From contig NZ_CP016294.1 in assembly GCF_001704155.1 (NCBI RefSeq), positions 4,027,501 to 4,091,500 on the forward strand: 64,000 nucleotides of DNA. The letters are read 5' to 3'. This stretch comes from Stenotrophomonas rhizophila. GTDB taxonomy: Bacteria > Pseudomonadota > Gammaproteobacteria > Xanthomonadales > Xanthomonadaceae. This document shows positions 43,032 through 51,539 of the stretch, piece by piece. Position numbers and translations under genes: made by a program. Under the pieces are notes generated by a model. It was not told the origin of the DNA and did not search any database. It saw only the letters and a list, made by a program, of their open reading frames with translations. Within the stretch, counting starts at the first letter, position 1. Every line of letters starts with the position of its first letter.

Positions 43032-43793
43032 ATGCATATCGAGGTGGTCGGCAGCGGGCCGGCGCTGGTAATGATCCACGGTTGGGCCCTGCATGGCGGT
43101 GTGTTTGCGCCCCTGGTGGAGCGGCTCTCAGCGCAGTTCGAGCTGCACCTGGTCGACCTGCCCGGGCACGGCAACAGCCGCGACGATGCCACCCCGCTGC
43201 GCCTGCCGTTCGTGGTCGGTGCGATTGCCGCCGCGACCCCGCCGGCCGTGTGGTGTGGCTGGTCGCTGGGTGGGCTGTTCGCGCTGCATGCGGCGGCCAC
43301 GCTGCCCAAGGTTCGCGGGCTGGCGATGATCGCAGCCACACCGCGCTTCGTGCGTGGCGAGGACTGGCCATACGCCGTGGAAACCGCGGTCTTCGAACAG
43401 TTCGGCCAGGACCTGGCGCAGGACTATCGCGGCACGCTGGAGCGCTTCCTGGCCCTGGATGCGATGGGCTCCGAACACGCCCGGCAGGAACTGCGCAGCT
43501 TGCGCGCGGCGCTGGTAGCGCGCGGTGAGCCTGCCCCGCGTGCCCTGCAGGAAGGCCTTCGCCTGCTGGAAAGCGCTGACCTGCGTGGCGCCCTGCCCCG
43601 CCTGCCCGTGCCCAGCCTGTGGTTGGCCGGTCAGCGCGACCGGCTGGTGTCGGCGCGGGCCATGCAGGCCGCTGCCGCGCTCGCACCGCGTTCCAGCGTG
43701 CATGTAGTGGCCCATGGCGGACACGCGCCGTTCCTGGGCCACACCGACGAGGTGGCGGCGCAGCTGCAACACTTCGTTGCCTCGCTTTCCTGA
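43032..43793 (+). CDS. bioH: Pimeloyl-[ACP] methyl ester esterase
   Basis: The 253-residue alpha/beta hydrolase cleaves the methyl ester from pimeloyl-ACP methyl ester to end the BioC-started cycle. Visible features are VMIHGWALHGGVF (oxyanion region), nucleophile elbow CGWSLGGLFAL, catalytic Asp in LAGQRDRLVSA and His in AHGGHAPFLGH. The start MHIEVVGSGPALV is at 43032. Location between bioF and bioC removes doubt from a family that otherwise has many functions. Confidence 0.93.
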   Translation: MHIEVVGSGPALVMIHGWALHGGVFAPLVERLSAQFELHLVDLPGHGNSRDDATPLRLPFVVGAIAAATPPAVWCGWSLGGLFALHAAATLPKVRGLAMIAATPRFVRGEDWPYAVETAVFEQFGQDLAQDYRGTLERFLALDAMGSEHARQELRSLRAALVARGEPAPRALQEGLRLLESADLRGALPRLPVPSLWLAGQRDRLVSARAMQAAAALAPRSSVHVVAHGGHAPFLGHTDEVAAQLQHFVASLS

Positions 43794-43851
43794 CCCACCC
43801 GCGCGCGCATCGCCGATCATGTACGCCTGTCCCCCACTACGGAACTGATGC

Positions 43852-44634
43852 ATGGACCTTGGAATCGCCGGCCGCTGGGCCCTCGTCTGCGCTGCCAGCA
43901 AAGGCCTGGGACTGGGCTGCGCCCGCGCGCTGGCGCGCGAGGGCGTGAACGTGGTGATCGCCGCCCGGGGTGAGGAAGCCCTCGCCCACGCCGGTGAAGA
44001 ACTCCGGGCGCTGCCGGGCGCCGGCAAGGTGATCACGGTGGTGGCCGATGTCACCACCGAGGCCGGCCGCGCGGCGGCACTGGCCGCCTGCCCGCAGGTG
44101 GACATCCTGGTCAACAACGCCGGTGGGCCGCCGGCGGGCGACTTCCGCCAGTTCGAGCGCGAGGACTGGATCGCTGCGCTGGACGCGAACATGCTGGCGC
44201 CGATCGCGCTGATCCGTGCCACCGTGGATGGCATGATCGAACGTGGCTTCGGGCGCGTGGTCAACATCACCTCCTCGTCGGTGAAGGCACCCATCGACAT
44301 CCTGGGCCTGTCCAATGGAGCGCGCTCGGGCCTGACCGGCTTCGTCGCCGGGCTGGCGCGCCGCACCGTGGCCCACAACGTCACGCTCAACAACCTGCTG
44401 CCCGGCCAGTTCGACACCGACCGGCTGCGCGGCAACTTCGCCTACATGGCGCAGCAGCAGGGCGTGGATGCGGGGCAGATTGCCGAGCGCAAGCGCACCC
44501 ACATTCCGGCCGGGCGCTTCGGCACCGCCGATGAGTTCGGCGCGGCGTGCGCGTTCCTGTGCAGTGCGCAGTCGGGTTACATCACCGGGCAGAACCTGTT
44601 GATTGATGGCGGGGCTTACCCCGGCACGTTCTGA
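43852..44634 (+). CDS. SDR-family protein in the biotin operon with altered Tyr-Lys catalytic pair
   Basis: The 260-residue protein has a Rossmann fold with a divergent glycine loop (AASKGLGLG), ADVTTEAGR, the NNAG motif (ILVNNAGGPP), ITSSS and a FabG-like end (NLLIDGGAYPGTF). The catalytic YxxxK is replaced by S154-N-G-A-R158 (SNGARSG). Classical SDR chemistry needs the Tyr, so activity must be altered or absent; other SDR members with this change exist. It lies between bioH and bioC, suggesting a link with pimeloyl chain reduction, but this is inference. Confidence 0.8.
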   Translation: MDLGIAGRWALVCAASKGLGLGCARALAREGVNVVIAARGEEALAHAGEELRALPGAGKVITVVADVTTEAGRAAALAACPQVDILVNNAGGPPAGDFRQFEREDWIAALDANMLAPIALIRATVDGMIERGFGRVVNITSSSVKAPIDILGLSNGARSGLTGFVAGLARRTVAHNVTLNNLLPGQFDTDRLRGNFAYMAQQQGVDAGQIAERKRTHIPAGRFGTADEFGAACAFLCSAQSGYITGQNLLIDGGAYPGTF

Positions 44635-44641
44635 GTTTCCG

Positions 44642-44670
44642 GCGCACGACCAACGGTCGTGCGCTACCGC
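44642..44670. repeat. SMAG-type palindrome inside the biotin operon
   Basis: GCGCACGACC-AAC-GGTCGTGCGC (10-bp arms, 44642-44664) is followed by CTACC. It occupies nearly the whole 50-base gap between the SDR gene and bioC, so the operon mRNA would carry a stable hairpin just upstream of the bioC start. Confidence 0.75.
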
Positions 44671-44684
44671 ATAGTGAGCCTTAC

Positions 44685-45569
44685 ATGACCGCCAGCTTTG
44701 ATCCCCAGCACGTCCGCCGCGCGTTTTCGCGCGCCGCCAGCAGTTACGACGCCGCCGCTGCCCTGCAGCGCGAGGTGGAGAAGCGGCTGCTCGAATCGCT
44801 GGACTATCTCGAAAGCCGACAGCCGGAGGTGGTGCTGGACGTGGGCAGCGGCACCGGCCACGCCAGTGCGGCGATGAAGAAGCGCTGGCCCAAGGCGCAG
44901 GTGATCGCGCTGGACATGGCCGAGCCGATGCTGCGCGAAGCGAAGAAGCAGGCCGGCTGGTGGAAGCCCTTCACCCGGGTGTGCGGTGATGCGCAGGCGT
45001 TGCCTCTGCGCGATCAGAGCGTGGATGTGATCTACAGCAACCTGTGCCTGCAGTGGGTGGAGGACCTGCCCGCGGTGTTCGCCGGTTTCCGCCGCGTGCT
45101 CAAGCCGGGCGGGCTGCTGGTGTGTTCCACGTTCGGCCCGGAAACGCTGATCGAGCTGCGCGACGCGTTCGCCAGCGCCGATGACACCTCGCACGTGAGC
45201 CGGTTCCCGCCGATTGCGCAGTTCGGCGACGCGCTGATGATGTCCGGCTTCCGCGACCCGGTGCTGGACCGCGACCTGTTCACGCTCACCTATTCCGACA
45301 TGGATGCACTGATGCGCGAGCTGCGCGCCATTGGCGCAACCAATGCACGCCAGGATCGCCGGCATACGTTGACCGGGCGCGGCAGGTTCGCTGCAGCGCG
45401 CGCCGCCTATGAACCGCTGCGTCGCGAGGACGGCACGCTGCCCAGCAGCTGGGAAGTGATTTACGCGCACGCGTGGGCGCCGGATGCGGGCGCGCCGATC
45501 CGCGAGCGCGGGCAGGATGTGGCCAGCGTCCCCGTGTCGGCGATTCCGATCCGGCGCAAGACCACCTGA
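44685..45569 (+). CDS. bioC: Malonyl-[ACP] O-methyltransferase
   Basis: BioC methylates malonyl-ACP so that fatty acid synthesis can build the pimeloyl chain. The 294-residue class I methyltransferase shows FDPQHVRRAFSRAASSYD, the AdoMet loop VVLDVGSGTGHASAAM, VIALDMAEPML, QALPLRDQSVDVIYSNLCLQW and LKPGGLLVCSTFGPETL, all typical of BioC. It is the last gene of the biotin operon, 50 bases after the SDR gene with a SMAG hairpin in the gap. Confidence 0.93.
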   Translation: MTASFDPQHVRRAFSRAASSYDAAAALQREVEKRLLESLDYLESRQPEVVLDVGSGTGHASAAMKKRWPKAQVIALDMAEPMLREAKKQAGWWKPFTRVCGDAQALPLRDQSVDVIYSNLCLQWVEDLPAVFAGFRRVLKPGGLLVCSTFGPETLIELRDAFASADDTSHVSRFPPIAQFGDALMMSGFRDPVLDRDLFTLTYSDMDALMRELRAIGATNARQDRRHTLTGRGRFAAARAAYEPLRREDGTLPSSWEVIYAHAWAPDAGAPIRERGQDVASVPVSAIPIRRKTT

Positions 45570-45586
45570 CCAACCAGAAATATCGG

Positions 45587-46198
45587 TCAGGAACCGTTCG
45601 CGGAGGGGAACATGTCCCGATGGAAGAAATAGATTTCCTGCGCCAGGAACTTCCAGCTGGTGTGGAAGCTGCGGAAGCGCGTGCTCGGTGTTGACGAGGC
45701 CAGTGCATCGATGCCCAGTTCGCGGGCCAGGCGCAGCGCGCGCGCCATGTGCAGCGGGTCGCTGACGATGATCACCCGGTGCAGCTTGTGCTGGTCCATC
45801 AACAGCCGCGCTTCGGCCAGGTTCTGGCGGGTGGTGCGCGAGGCGGTTTCAATCAGGATCGCGTCGTCCGGCACGCCCTGTTTCAAGGCGTAACGGCGCG
45901 CGACCTGCGATTCGGAAAAGCGCGCGCCGGTGCCGCCGTAGCCGCCGGTGAAGATCAGCAAGGGCGCGTAGCCCTGGCGGTACAGATCCAGCCCATGCCG
46001 GATGCGCTCTTCGAACACCGGCGACGGCTTGGCGTCGTAGGCCGCCGCGCCCAGCACGATGATCGCATCGGCCTTGGCCGCCTGGTCGCGCTCACCGACC
46101 CAGACGATCCATGCGGTGACACAGAGCAGCCAGGCCGCCAACAGCATGCACAGCCGCCACAGCCAGCCCCCCAGCCCGACCCGTGCGCGCCGGGTCAT
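45587..46198 (-). CDS. DUF218 (YdcF/SanA/ElyC-like) membrane-anchored protein
   Basis: The 203-residue protein has one N-terminal membrane helix (LWRLCMLLAAWLLCVTAWIVW) and a DUF218 domain: ADAIIVLGAAAYDAKPSPVFEERIRHG, LLIFTGGYGG, ETASRTTRQNLAEAR and RVIIVSDPLHMARALRLARELG. Proteins of this class (SanA, ElyC, YdcF) affect envelope integrity or polyprenyl-phosphate recycling. Its ATG shares 4 bases with the stop of the upstream dehydratase gene, so they form a coupled pair. Confidence 0.84.
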   Translation of the reverse strand: MTRRARVGLGGWLWRLCMLLAAWLLCVTAWIVWVGERDQAAKADAIIVLGAAAYDAKPSPVFEERIRHGLDLYRQGYAPLLIFTGGYGGTGARFSESQVARRYALKQGVPDDAILIETASRTTRQNLAEARLLMDQHKLHRVIIVSDPLHMARALRLARELGIDALASSTPSTRFRSFHTSWKFLAQEIYFFHRDMFPSANGS

Positions 46199-47154
46199 GC
46201 CGCGGCCCAGGGCAGGGCATTCAGGTCGACGTTGCCGCCGGACAGCACCACGCCCACCCGCTGCCCGGCAAACCGTGCGGGCTGGGACAGGATCGCGGCC
46301 AGCGCAATCGCCGAAGACGGCTCCACCACCTGCTTGAGCACCTGCCAGAGCAGGCGCATGGCCGCGACGGTGGCCGCATCGTCCACGGTGATCACCTCGG
46401 CCGCGCCCTGTAGCAGCGCGAAGTTCGGCGCACCGAGCGTGCCGCGCAGGCCATCGCAGATCGTGTCGGGGGTGAAGTCCAGCCGGCGCTCGCCGGCGGC
46501 CAGCGAACGGGCCGTATCGGCGGCGCCCTCCGGTTCGGCCAGTACCAGCCGCGTGACCGGACTCACCGCCTGCAGCGCCAGCCGGGTTCCGGCCGCCAAG
46601 CCACCGCCGCCCACCGGGACCACCAGGGTATCGAACGGACCCTGGCTGCCCAGCAGCTCCAGCGCCGCCGTGCCCTGCCCGGCAATGACGTGGGAATCGG
46701 CATAGGGATGGACCAGGGTGGCGCCGGTCTCGGCCTCGACCTGGGCGCACATGGCCTCGCGCGCGGCGATGGTCGGGTCGCAGCGCCACAGGGTGGCGCC
46801 ATGACGCACGATGTTGGCCAGCTTGGCCGCCACCGCGCCTTCCGGCACCACCACATGGCAGGCAATGCCACGGGTGCGCGCGGCGAGCGCCAGCGCCGCA
46901 CCGTGGTTGCCCGACGAATGGGTGACCACCCCGCGTGCGGCGACGGCCTCGGGCAGCGCCCAGACCGCGTTGCAGGCACCACGGAACTTGAAGGCACCGC
47001 CGCGCTGCAGATGCTCGGCCTTGAACGCCAGCCGCGCCCCGCTCAACGCGTCCAGCACCTGCGACTGCAGCACCGGGGTGACGCTGGCATGCGGCGCGAT
47101 GCGCGCGGCGGCGGCCAGCAGGTCATCGACGCAGGGCAAGGATGAATCGGTCAT
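46195..47154 (-). CDS. Threonine/serine dehydratase-like PLP enzyme
   Basis: The 319-residue type II PLP enzyme has the lysine motif GGAFKFRGACNAV, SSGNHGAALALAAR, a glycine-rich phosphate loop VPVGGGGLAAG and a C-terminal VLSGGNVDL. It lacks the ACT-like regulatory domain of biosynthetic IlvA, so it resembles catabolic threonine dehydratase or serine racemase. Which amino acid it uses cannot be read. It is divergent from the Gly/Tyr-rich lipoprotein gene and overlaps the DUF218 gene by 4 bp. Confidence 0.85.
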   Translation of the reverse strand: MTDSSLPCVDDLLAAAARIAPHASVTPVLQSQVLDALSGARLAFKAEHLQRGGAFKFRGACNAVWALPEAVAARGVVTHSSGNHGAALALAARTRGIACHVVVPEGAVAAKLANIVRHGATLWRCDPTIAAREAMCAQVEAETGATLVHPYADSHVIAGQGTAALELLGSQGPFDTLVVPVGGGGLAAGTRLALQAVSPVTRLVLAEPEGAADTARSLAAGERRLDFTPDTICDGLRGTLGAPNFALLQGAAEVITVDDAATVAAMRLLWQVLKQVVEPSSAIALAAILSQPARFAGQRVGVVLSGGNVDLNALPWAAA

Positions 47155-47265
47155 GACACAAGATTAACGTGCCACGATGGCAACCGTTCATCCGGCCAGG
47201 GCAAAGTTAAGGGCCGATTCAATGCGGCGGCCTGAAGCTGGGCCATATCCTAGGGGGACCCTTCC

Positions 47266-47805
47266 ATGAGAATGCGCCTCATGCTTGCCGGCAGCCTGTT
47301 GCTGACGCTGTCTGGCTGCGCGACTTACGACTACGTGGGCGGCGGTGGTGGTGGCAACGGCTACTACCATGGCGCCCCGTCGGTGGAGTACCGCTATCCG
47401 GCCGGCTATCCGTACGGCTACGGCAGCGGCTACTACGGTGGCGGTGGCTATTACGGTTATGGCGGCTACGGTGGTTACAGCAACTACCCGATCTACCGGC
47501 CGTACCCGAACTACCGCCCGCCGCACAACCACCGCCCGCCGCCCCGCCCGGGCAACGGCAATGGTGGCCAGGTGCGCCCGCCGGACCGTCCGCGCCCGCC
47601 CTACAACGGCGGTTCGCCGTGGCGGAACATGGATTCGGTCGGGCGCCCACCGCGTCCGGACCGCCCGCCGCAGCAGCGCCCGCAGCCTCAGCAGCAGCGC
47701 CCGGTGAGCGCGCCGCAGTCCCGACCCAGCCCGCCGGCCCAGCGCAGCAATGGCTCTCCCTGGCGAAATATGAATAAGTTGAACCAGCGCACACATGAGA
47801 ACTAA
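47266..47805 (+). CDS. Low-complexity Gly/Tyr- and Pro/Arg-rich lipoprotein
   Basis: The 179-residue product has a lipobox (LLLTLSGC) followed by a Gly/Tyr-rich stretch (GGGGNGYYHG, GYGSGYYGGGGYYGYGGYGG), a Pro/Arg/Asn-rich part, and two copies of GSPWRNM (about residues 116-122 and 163-169) separated by a Pro/Gln-rich linker. It is probably disordered and on the outer membrane or periplasmic face. The function is unknown. The repeated GSPWRNM unit may be a binding motif. Confidence 0.72.
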   Translation: MRMRLMLAGSLLLTLSGCATYDYVGGGGGGNGYYHGAPSVEYRYPAGYPYGYGSGYYGGGGYYGYGGYGGYSNYPIYRPYPNYRPPHNHRPPPRPGNGNGGQVRPPDRPRPPYNGGSPWRNMDSVGRPPRPDRPPQQRPQPQQQRPVSAPQSRPSPPAQRSNGSPWRNMNKLNQRTHEN

Positions 47806-47907
47806 GACCGCTTGATTTTCACCTGCCCGGCAGGTCAATCTAGCCGGGCAGTGACGGCCTCGGTCGAAAAGTGACAAAAACGACATACGGCGTCACATTG
47901 AGCTCTA

Positions 47908-48008
47908 TGTCGATATCCGACAGGAACATCTGGATCCCCCCTGTTCCGGCCCTGTCGGATGTCGGCACCTACAACGCAGAAGGCCCCGCCAATGGCGGGG
48001 CCTTTTGT
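47908..48008 (+). ncRNA. Candidate small structured RNA ending in a Rho-independent terminator
   Basis: A long stem forms between CGATATCCGACAGG (47911-47924) and CCTGTCGGATGTCG (47951-47964), 13 of 14 paired, extendable by three further pairs. It is followed 16 bases later by a terminator hairpin. This stem-plus-terminator shape in a non-coding gap is what a small RNA or a processed 3' UTR RNA would show. No family is recognised and no promoter is certain. Confidence 0.3.
47980..48008 (+). terminator. Rho-independent terminator upstream of mnmG
   Basis: AAGGCCCCGCC (47980-47990) pairs perfectly with GGCGGGGCCTT (47994-48004) around an AAT loop and continues into TTGTCTT. It may end transcription from the Gly/Tyr-rich lipoprotein gene or from a small RNA. 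A second hairpin (GGGCCG-ACAGTC with GACTG-CCGGCCC, 48026-48054) follows. Confidence 0.75.
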
Positions 48009-48298
48009 CTTCCGGGGGATAAAAACAGGGCCGACAGTCCCCCGACTGCCGGCCCTTCTGCTTCCCCGGGATGCGCATGGATCGGCCCCTGTTCCAATTC
48101 CGATCCGTAGCGCCTTTCGGCGCCTGCCATCCTGGGTGCTATTGGGTTATCTGCAGAGAACGTGCCAACTTTAGGGTTGCGTGCGAATTTTTTTGCAGGC
48201 CGCCATTCACGGACCCGGCGCGAACGGCGCTAAAATGACCACCGCGCCCTGTCCCAGGGCGGTTCCGGGCCGTACCGGCCCTGCCCCAGAGCACCCCC

Positions 48299-50188
48299 AT
48301 GACCGATTCTTTCTACGGCTACGACGTCATCGTGATCGGCGGCGGCCATGCCGGCACCGAAGCCGCGCTGGCAGCTGCCCGCAGCGGCGTACGCACCCTG
48401 CTGCTGACCCACAACGTGGAAACCATCGGCGCGATGAGCTGCAACCCGGCCATCGGCGGGATCGGCAAGGGCCATCTGGTCAAGGAAATCGATGCCCTGG
48501 GCGGCGCCATGGCGCATGCCGCCGACCGCGCCGGCATCCAGTGGCGCACGCTCAATGCCTCCAAGGGCCCGGCCGTGCGCGCGACCCGCTGCCAGGCCGA
48601 CCGCAACCTGTACCGGATGGCCATCCGGGCGATGGTCGAGGCGCAGCCCAACCTGACCGTGTTCCAGGCCGCCGTGGATGACCTGGTCATCGACGGTGAC
48701 GCCGTGCGTGGCGTGATCACCCAGACCGGGCTGCAGTTCAACGCCCCGGCCGTGGTGCTTACCGCCGGCACCTTCCTGGCCGGCAAGATCCACGTCGGCC
48801 AGACCCAGTACGCCGCCGGCCGCATGGGCGACCCGCCGGCCACCACGCTGGCCGCGCGCCTGCGCGAGCGCCCGTTCGCGATCGACCGGCTCAAGACCGG
48901 CACCCCGCCGCGCATCGATGGCCGCTCGCTGGACTACAGCGTGATGGACGAGCAGCCCGGCGACGACCCGCGCCCGGTGATGTCCTTCCTGGGCAGCGTG
49001 GCCGAGCACCCGGCCCAGGTGAGCTGCTGGATCACCCACACCAGCGAGCACACCCACGAGATCATCCGCAGCGCGCTGCACCGCTCGCCGCTGTACAGCG
49101 GCCAGATCGAAGGCATCGGCCCGCGCTACTGCCCGTCCATCGAAGACAAGGTGGTGCGCTTTGCCGAGAAGGCCAGCCACCAGATCTTCGTCGAGCCCGA
49201 AGGGCTGGACGTGGTGGAGATCTACCCCAACGGCATTTCCACCTCGCTGCCGTTCGATGTACAGCTGGCGCTGGTGCGCAGCATCCGTGGCTTCGAGAAC
49301 GCGCACATCACGCGGCCCGGCTACGCCATCGAATACGACTTCTTCGACCCGCGCGGGTTGAACAACACGCTGGAAACCAAGGCGGTGTCCGGGCTGTTCT
49401 TCGCCGGGCAGATCAACGGCACCACCGGTTATGAAGAGGCCGCCGCGCAGGGCCTGCTGGCCGGCCTCAACGCCGCCCGCCGCGTGCGCGACGAGGCGGG
49501 CTGGTGCCCGCGCCGCGACGAGGCCTACCTGGGCGTGCTGGTGGATGACCTGATCACCCATGGCACCACCGAGCCGTACCGCATGTTCACCAGCCGCGCC
49601 GAGTACCGGCTGCAGCTGCGCGAAGACAACGCCGACGTGCGCCTGACCGGCATCGGCCGTGAGCTGGGCGTGGTCGACGACCGGCGCTGGGCCGCCTTCC
49701 AGGCCAAGCAGGAGGCGGTGGCGCAGGAATCGGCGCGCCTGCGTGCGCTGTGGGCCACCCCGGCCAACGCGCTGGGCCGCGAAGTGGACGCCACGCTGGG
49801 CGTGGCGGTCAGCCGCGAAACCAACGTGCTGGACCTGATCAAGCGCCCGGAACTGGATTACGCCAAGCTGATGCAGGTGCCCTCGCTGGGCCCGGGCGTG
49901 GCGGATGCGAAGGTGGCCGAGCAGGTTGAGATCGGGGTGAAGTACGCCGGCTACCTGGACCGCCAGCGCGAGGAGATCGAACGCCAGCAGCGCCATGAGA
50001 ACACCGCCATCGATGCGGCGTTCGATTACGCCAGCGTGCGCGGGCTGTCGGCCGAAGTGCAGCAGAAGCTGGAGCGGGTGCGCCCGCAGACCATCGGCCA
50101 GGCCCAGCGCATCCCGGGCATGACCCCGGCGGCGATCTCGCTGCTGCTGGTGCACCTGGAACGCGCCCGGCGCAGCCGGGTGGCGTAA
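48299..50188 (+). CDS. mnmG: tRNA uridine-5-carboxymethylaminomethyl modification enzyme MnmG (GidA)
   Basis: With MnmE, MnmG modifies the wobble uridine of several tRNAs. The 629-residue FAD protein starts [21 protein letters not shown], and has [69 protein letters not shown] and [15 protein letters not shown], all near-identical family blocks. Length is normal. mnmE is not adjacent. It begins after a long untranslated gap and precedes the carbonic-anhydrase-like gene by 41 bases. Confidence 0.97.
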   Translation: MTDSFYGYDVIVIGGGHAGTEAALAAARSGVRTLLLTHNVETIGAMSCNPAIGGIGKGHLVKEIDALGGAMAHAADRAGIQWRTLNASKGPAVRATRCQADRNLYRMAIRAMVEAQPNLTVFQAAVDDLVIDGDAVRGVITQTGLQFNAPAVVLTAGTFLAGKIHVGQTQYAAGRMGDPPATTLAARLRERPFAIDRLKTGTPPRIDGRSLDYSVMDEQPGDDPRPVMSFLGSVAEHPAQVSCWITHTSEHTHEIIRSALHRSPLYSGQIEGIGPRYCPSIEDKVVRFAEKASHQIFVEPEGLDVVEIYPNGISTSLPFDVQLALVRSIRGFENAHITRPGYAIEYDFFDPRGLNNTLETKAVSGLFFAGQINGTTGYEEAAAQGLLAGLNAARRVRDEAGWCPRRDEAYLGVLVDDLITHGTTEPYRMFTSRAEYRLQLREDNADVRLTGIGRELGVVDDRRWAAFQAKQEAVAQESARLRALWATPANALGREVDATLGVAVSRETNVLDLIKRPELDYAKLMQVPSLGPGVADAKVAEQVEIGVKYAGYLDRQREEIERQQRHENTAIDAAFDYASVRGLSAEVQQKLERVRPQTIGQAQRIPGMTPAAISLLLVHLERARRSRVA

Positions 50189-50229
50189 CCACGGCGGTAT
50201 CATGGTGGCCTGCCTCGTGGAGCGTCACC

Positions 50230-50763
50230 ATGTCCCCCCTTCGTCCCTTCCTCGATACCTTCCCCGTCGTTGGCGAGCGCGCCTGGATCGACCCGGCCTG
50301 CACGATCATCGGTGACGTGGTGCTCGGGGACGATGTGTCGGTGTGGCCGGGCACGGTGATCCGCGGCGACGTCAACCATGTGCGGATCGGCGCGCGCAGC
50401 AACATCCAGGATGGCACCATCATCCATGTCAGCCACCACAGCCCCTACAACAAGGGCGGCTACCCGACCCTGATCGGTGAGGGCGTCACCGTCGGCCACG
50501 GCACCATCATCCATGCCTGCACCATCGGCGAGTACAGCCTGATCGGGATGGGGGCGTGCATCCTCGATGGCGCCACCGTGAGCCGGCACAGCTTTGTCGG
50601 CGCCGGTGCGGTGATCGGGCCGGGCAAGGTGGTGGGCGAAGGCGAGCTGTGGGTGGGCAACCCGGCCCGACCGGTGCGCACGCTCAGCGATCAGGAGATC
50701 GAGTCGCTGCACTACTCGGCCGACCACTACGTGCGGTTGAAGGACAAGTACTTGGGGATGTGA
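50230..50763 (+). CDS. Gamma-class carbonic anhydrase family protein (YrdA-like)
   Basis: The 177-residue protein is a left-handed beta-helix made of hexapeptide repeats (IIGDVVLGDDVSVWPGTVIRGD, IGARSNIQDGTIIH). It contains the three-histidine zinc site pattern (IHVSHH, VGHGTIIHAC). Homologues such as YrdA/PaaY are trimers, some with carbonic anhydrase or thioesterase activity. The substrate cannot be read from sequence. It is on the mnmG strand and probably co-transcribed. Confidence 0.88.
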   Translation: MSPLRPFLDTFPVVGERAWIDPACTIIGDVVLGDDVSVWPGTVIRGDVNHVRIGARSNIQDGTIIHVSHHSPYNKGGYPTLIGEGVTVGHGTIIHACTIGEYSLIGMGACILDGATVSRHSFVGAGAVIGPGKVVGEGELWVGNPARPVRTLSDQEIESLHYSADHYVRLKDKYLGM

Positions 50764-50849
50764 CCCCGCACACGGTAAAGTCGGTCTCCGACCCAGGAAG
50801 CAGTCGAGAACCGCATGCCGTTGGCAGCCGTCCGGAGGGACGCGTGCGC

Positions 50850-51539
50850 ATGAGCGCACCCATGCTGGACACCTACCGTGAAGTGATCACGCCCGAAGGC
50901 GTGCCGCTGCACCTGCCGGCAGCCGGGCCGGTGCCGCGTGCGCTGGCCTGGGCCATCGACTTCATGATCCGCGTGGCGGCGTTGATGCTGCTGAGCATTC
51001 CGCTCACCCTGCTGGGCGAATTCGGCCAGGGCCTCTACCTGGGCCTGATGTTCCTGCTGATGTGGGCGTACACCATCGTGCAGGAGGCCTGCTGGGGCCG
51101 CACCCTGGGCAAGCGGGTGATGAGCCTGCGCGTGGTGGCCCAGGACGGCGCGCCGATCGGCTGGATGGCCTCCATCACCCGCAACCTGCTGCGTACCGTG
51201 GACATGCTGCCGTTCGGCTATGCGCTGGGGTTGCTGTCGAGCCTGTTCGACCGCAATGGCCGGCGCTTGGGCGACCTGGTGGCCGGCACCGTAGTGGTGC
51301 ATGACAGCGGCCGGCCGTGGTCGGCCAGCGTGGCCATCGATACCGTGCTGGCCCCGCCGCAGCCGCTGCAGCCGGCCGAACAGGCGGCGATCATTGCCTT
51401 CGCCGAACGCGCGCCGCGCCTGTCCGGCCCCCGCCAGCAGGAGCTGGCCGCAGTGGCCGCGCCGATCAGCGGTGGCCAGGGCCAGGTGGGCGTGCTGCGC
51501 CTGTATGCCATGGCCAACTGGCTGCTGGGGCGCCGATGA
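50850..51539 (+). CDS. RDD-family membrane protein
   Basis: The 229-residue protein has an RDD-type domain with about three helices: PRALAWAIDFMIRVAALMLLS (containing the Arg and Asp that name the family), LYLGLMFLLMWAYTIV, and TLGKRVMSLRVV...GWMASITRNLLRTVD ending RRLGDLVAGTVVV. It starts at 50850 with GGAGGGA upstream. It is the first of six genes that overlap or nearly overlap one another (RDD, SpoIIM, DUF4129, DUF4350, MoxR, DUF58). The role is unknown. Confidence 0.86.
   Translation: MSAPMLDTYREVITPEGVPLHLPAAGPVPRALAWAIDFMIRVAALMLLSIPLTLLGEFGQGLYLGLMFLLMWAYTIVQEACWGRTLGKRVMSLRVVAQDGAPIGWMASITRNLLRTVDMLPFGYALGLLSSLFDRNGRRLGDLVAGTVVVHDSGRPWSASVAIDTVLAPPQPLQPAEQAAIIAFAERAPRLSGPRQQELAAVAAPISGGQGQVGVLRLYAMANWLLGRR

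Larger units (their letters stand above)
47806..48298. other. 493-bp structured non-coding gap upstream of mnmG
   Basis: No convincing gene is present; the one short open frame here runs through two hairpins. The gap holds four inverted repeats in series (47824-47850, 47908-47967, 47980-48004, 48026-48054), detailed in other entries, then an AT-rich segment and a TAAAAT at 48231-48236 that is a plausible -10 for mnmG. Confidence 0.6.

Noticed and set aside
47871-48110. Short open frame in the gap before mnmG
   Set aside because: It runs through two strong hairpins including a terminator and lacks a ribosome site; non-coding structure explains the region better.
48230-50203. Minus-strand open frame (657 codons) antisense to mnmG
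   Set aside because: mnmG blocks are near-universal and complete on the plus strand; the antisense frame is a GC artefact.
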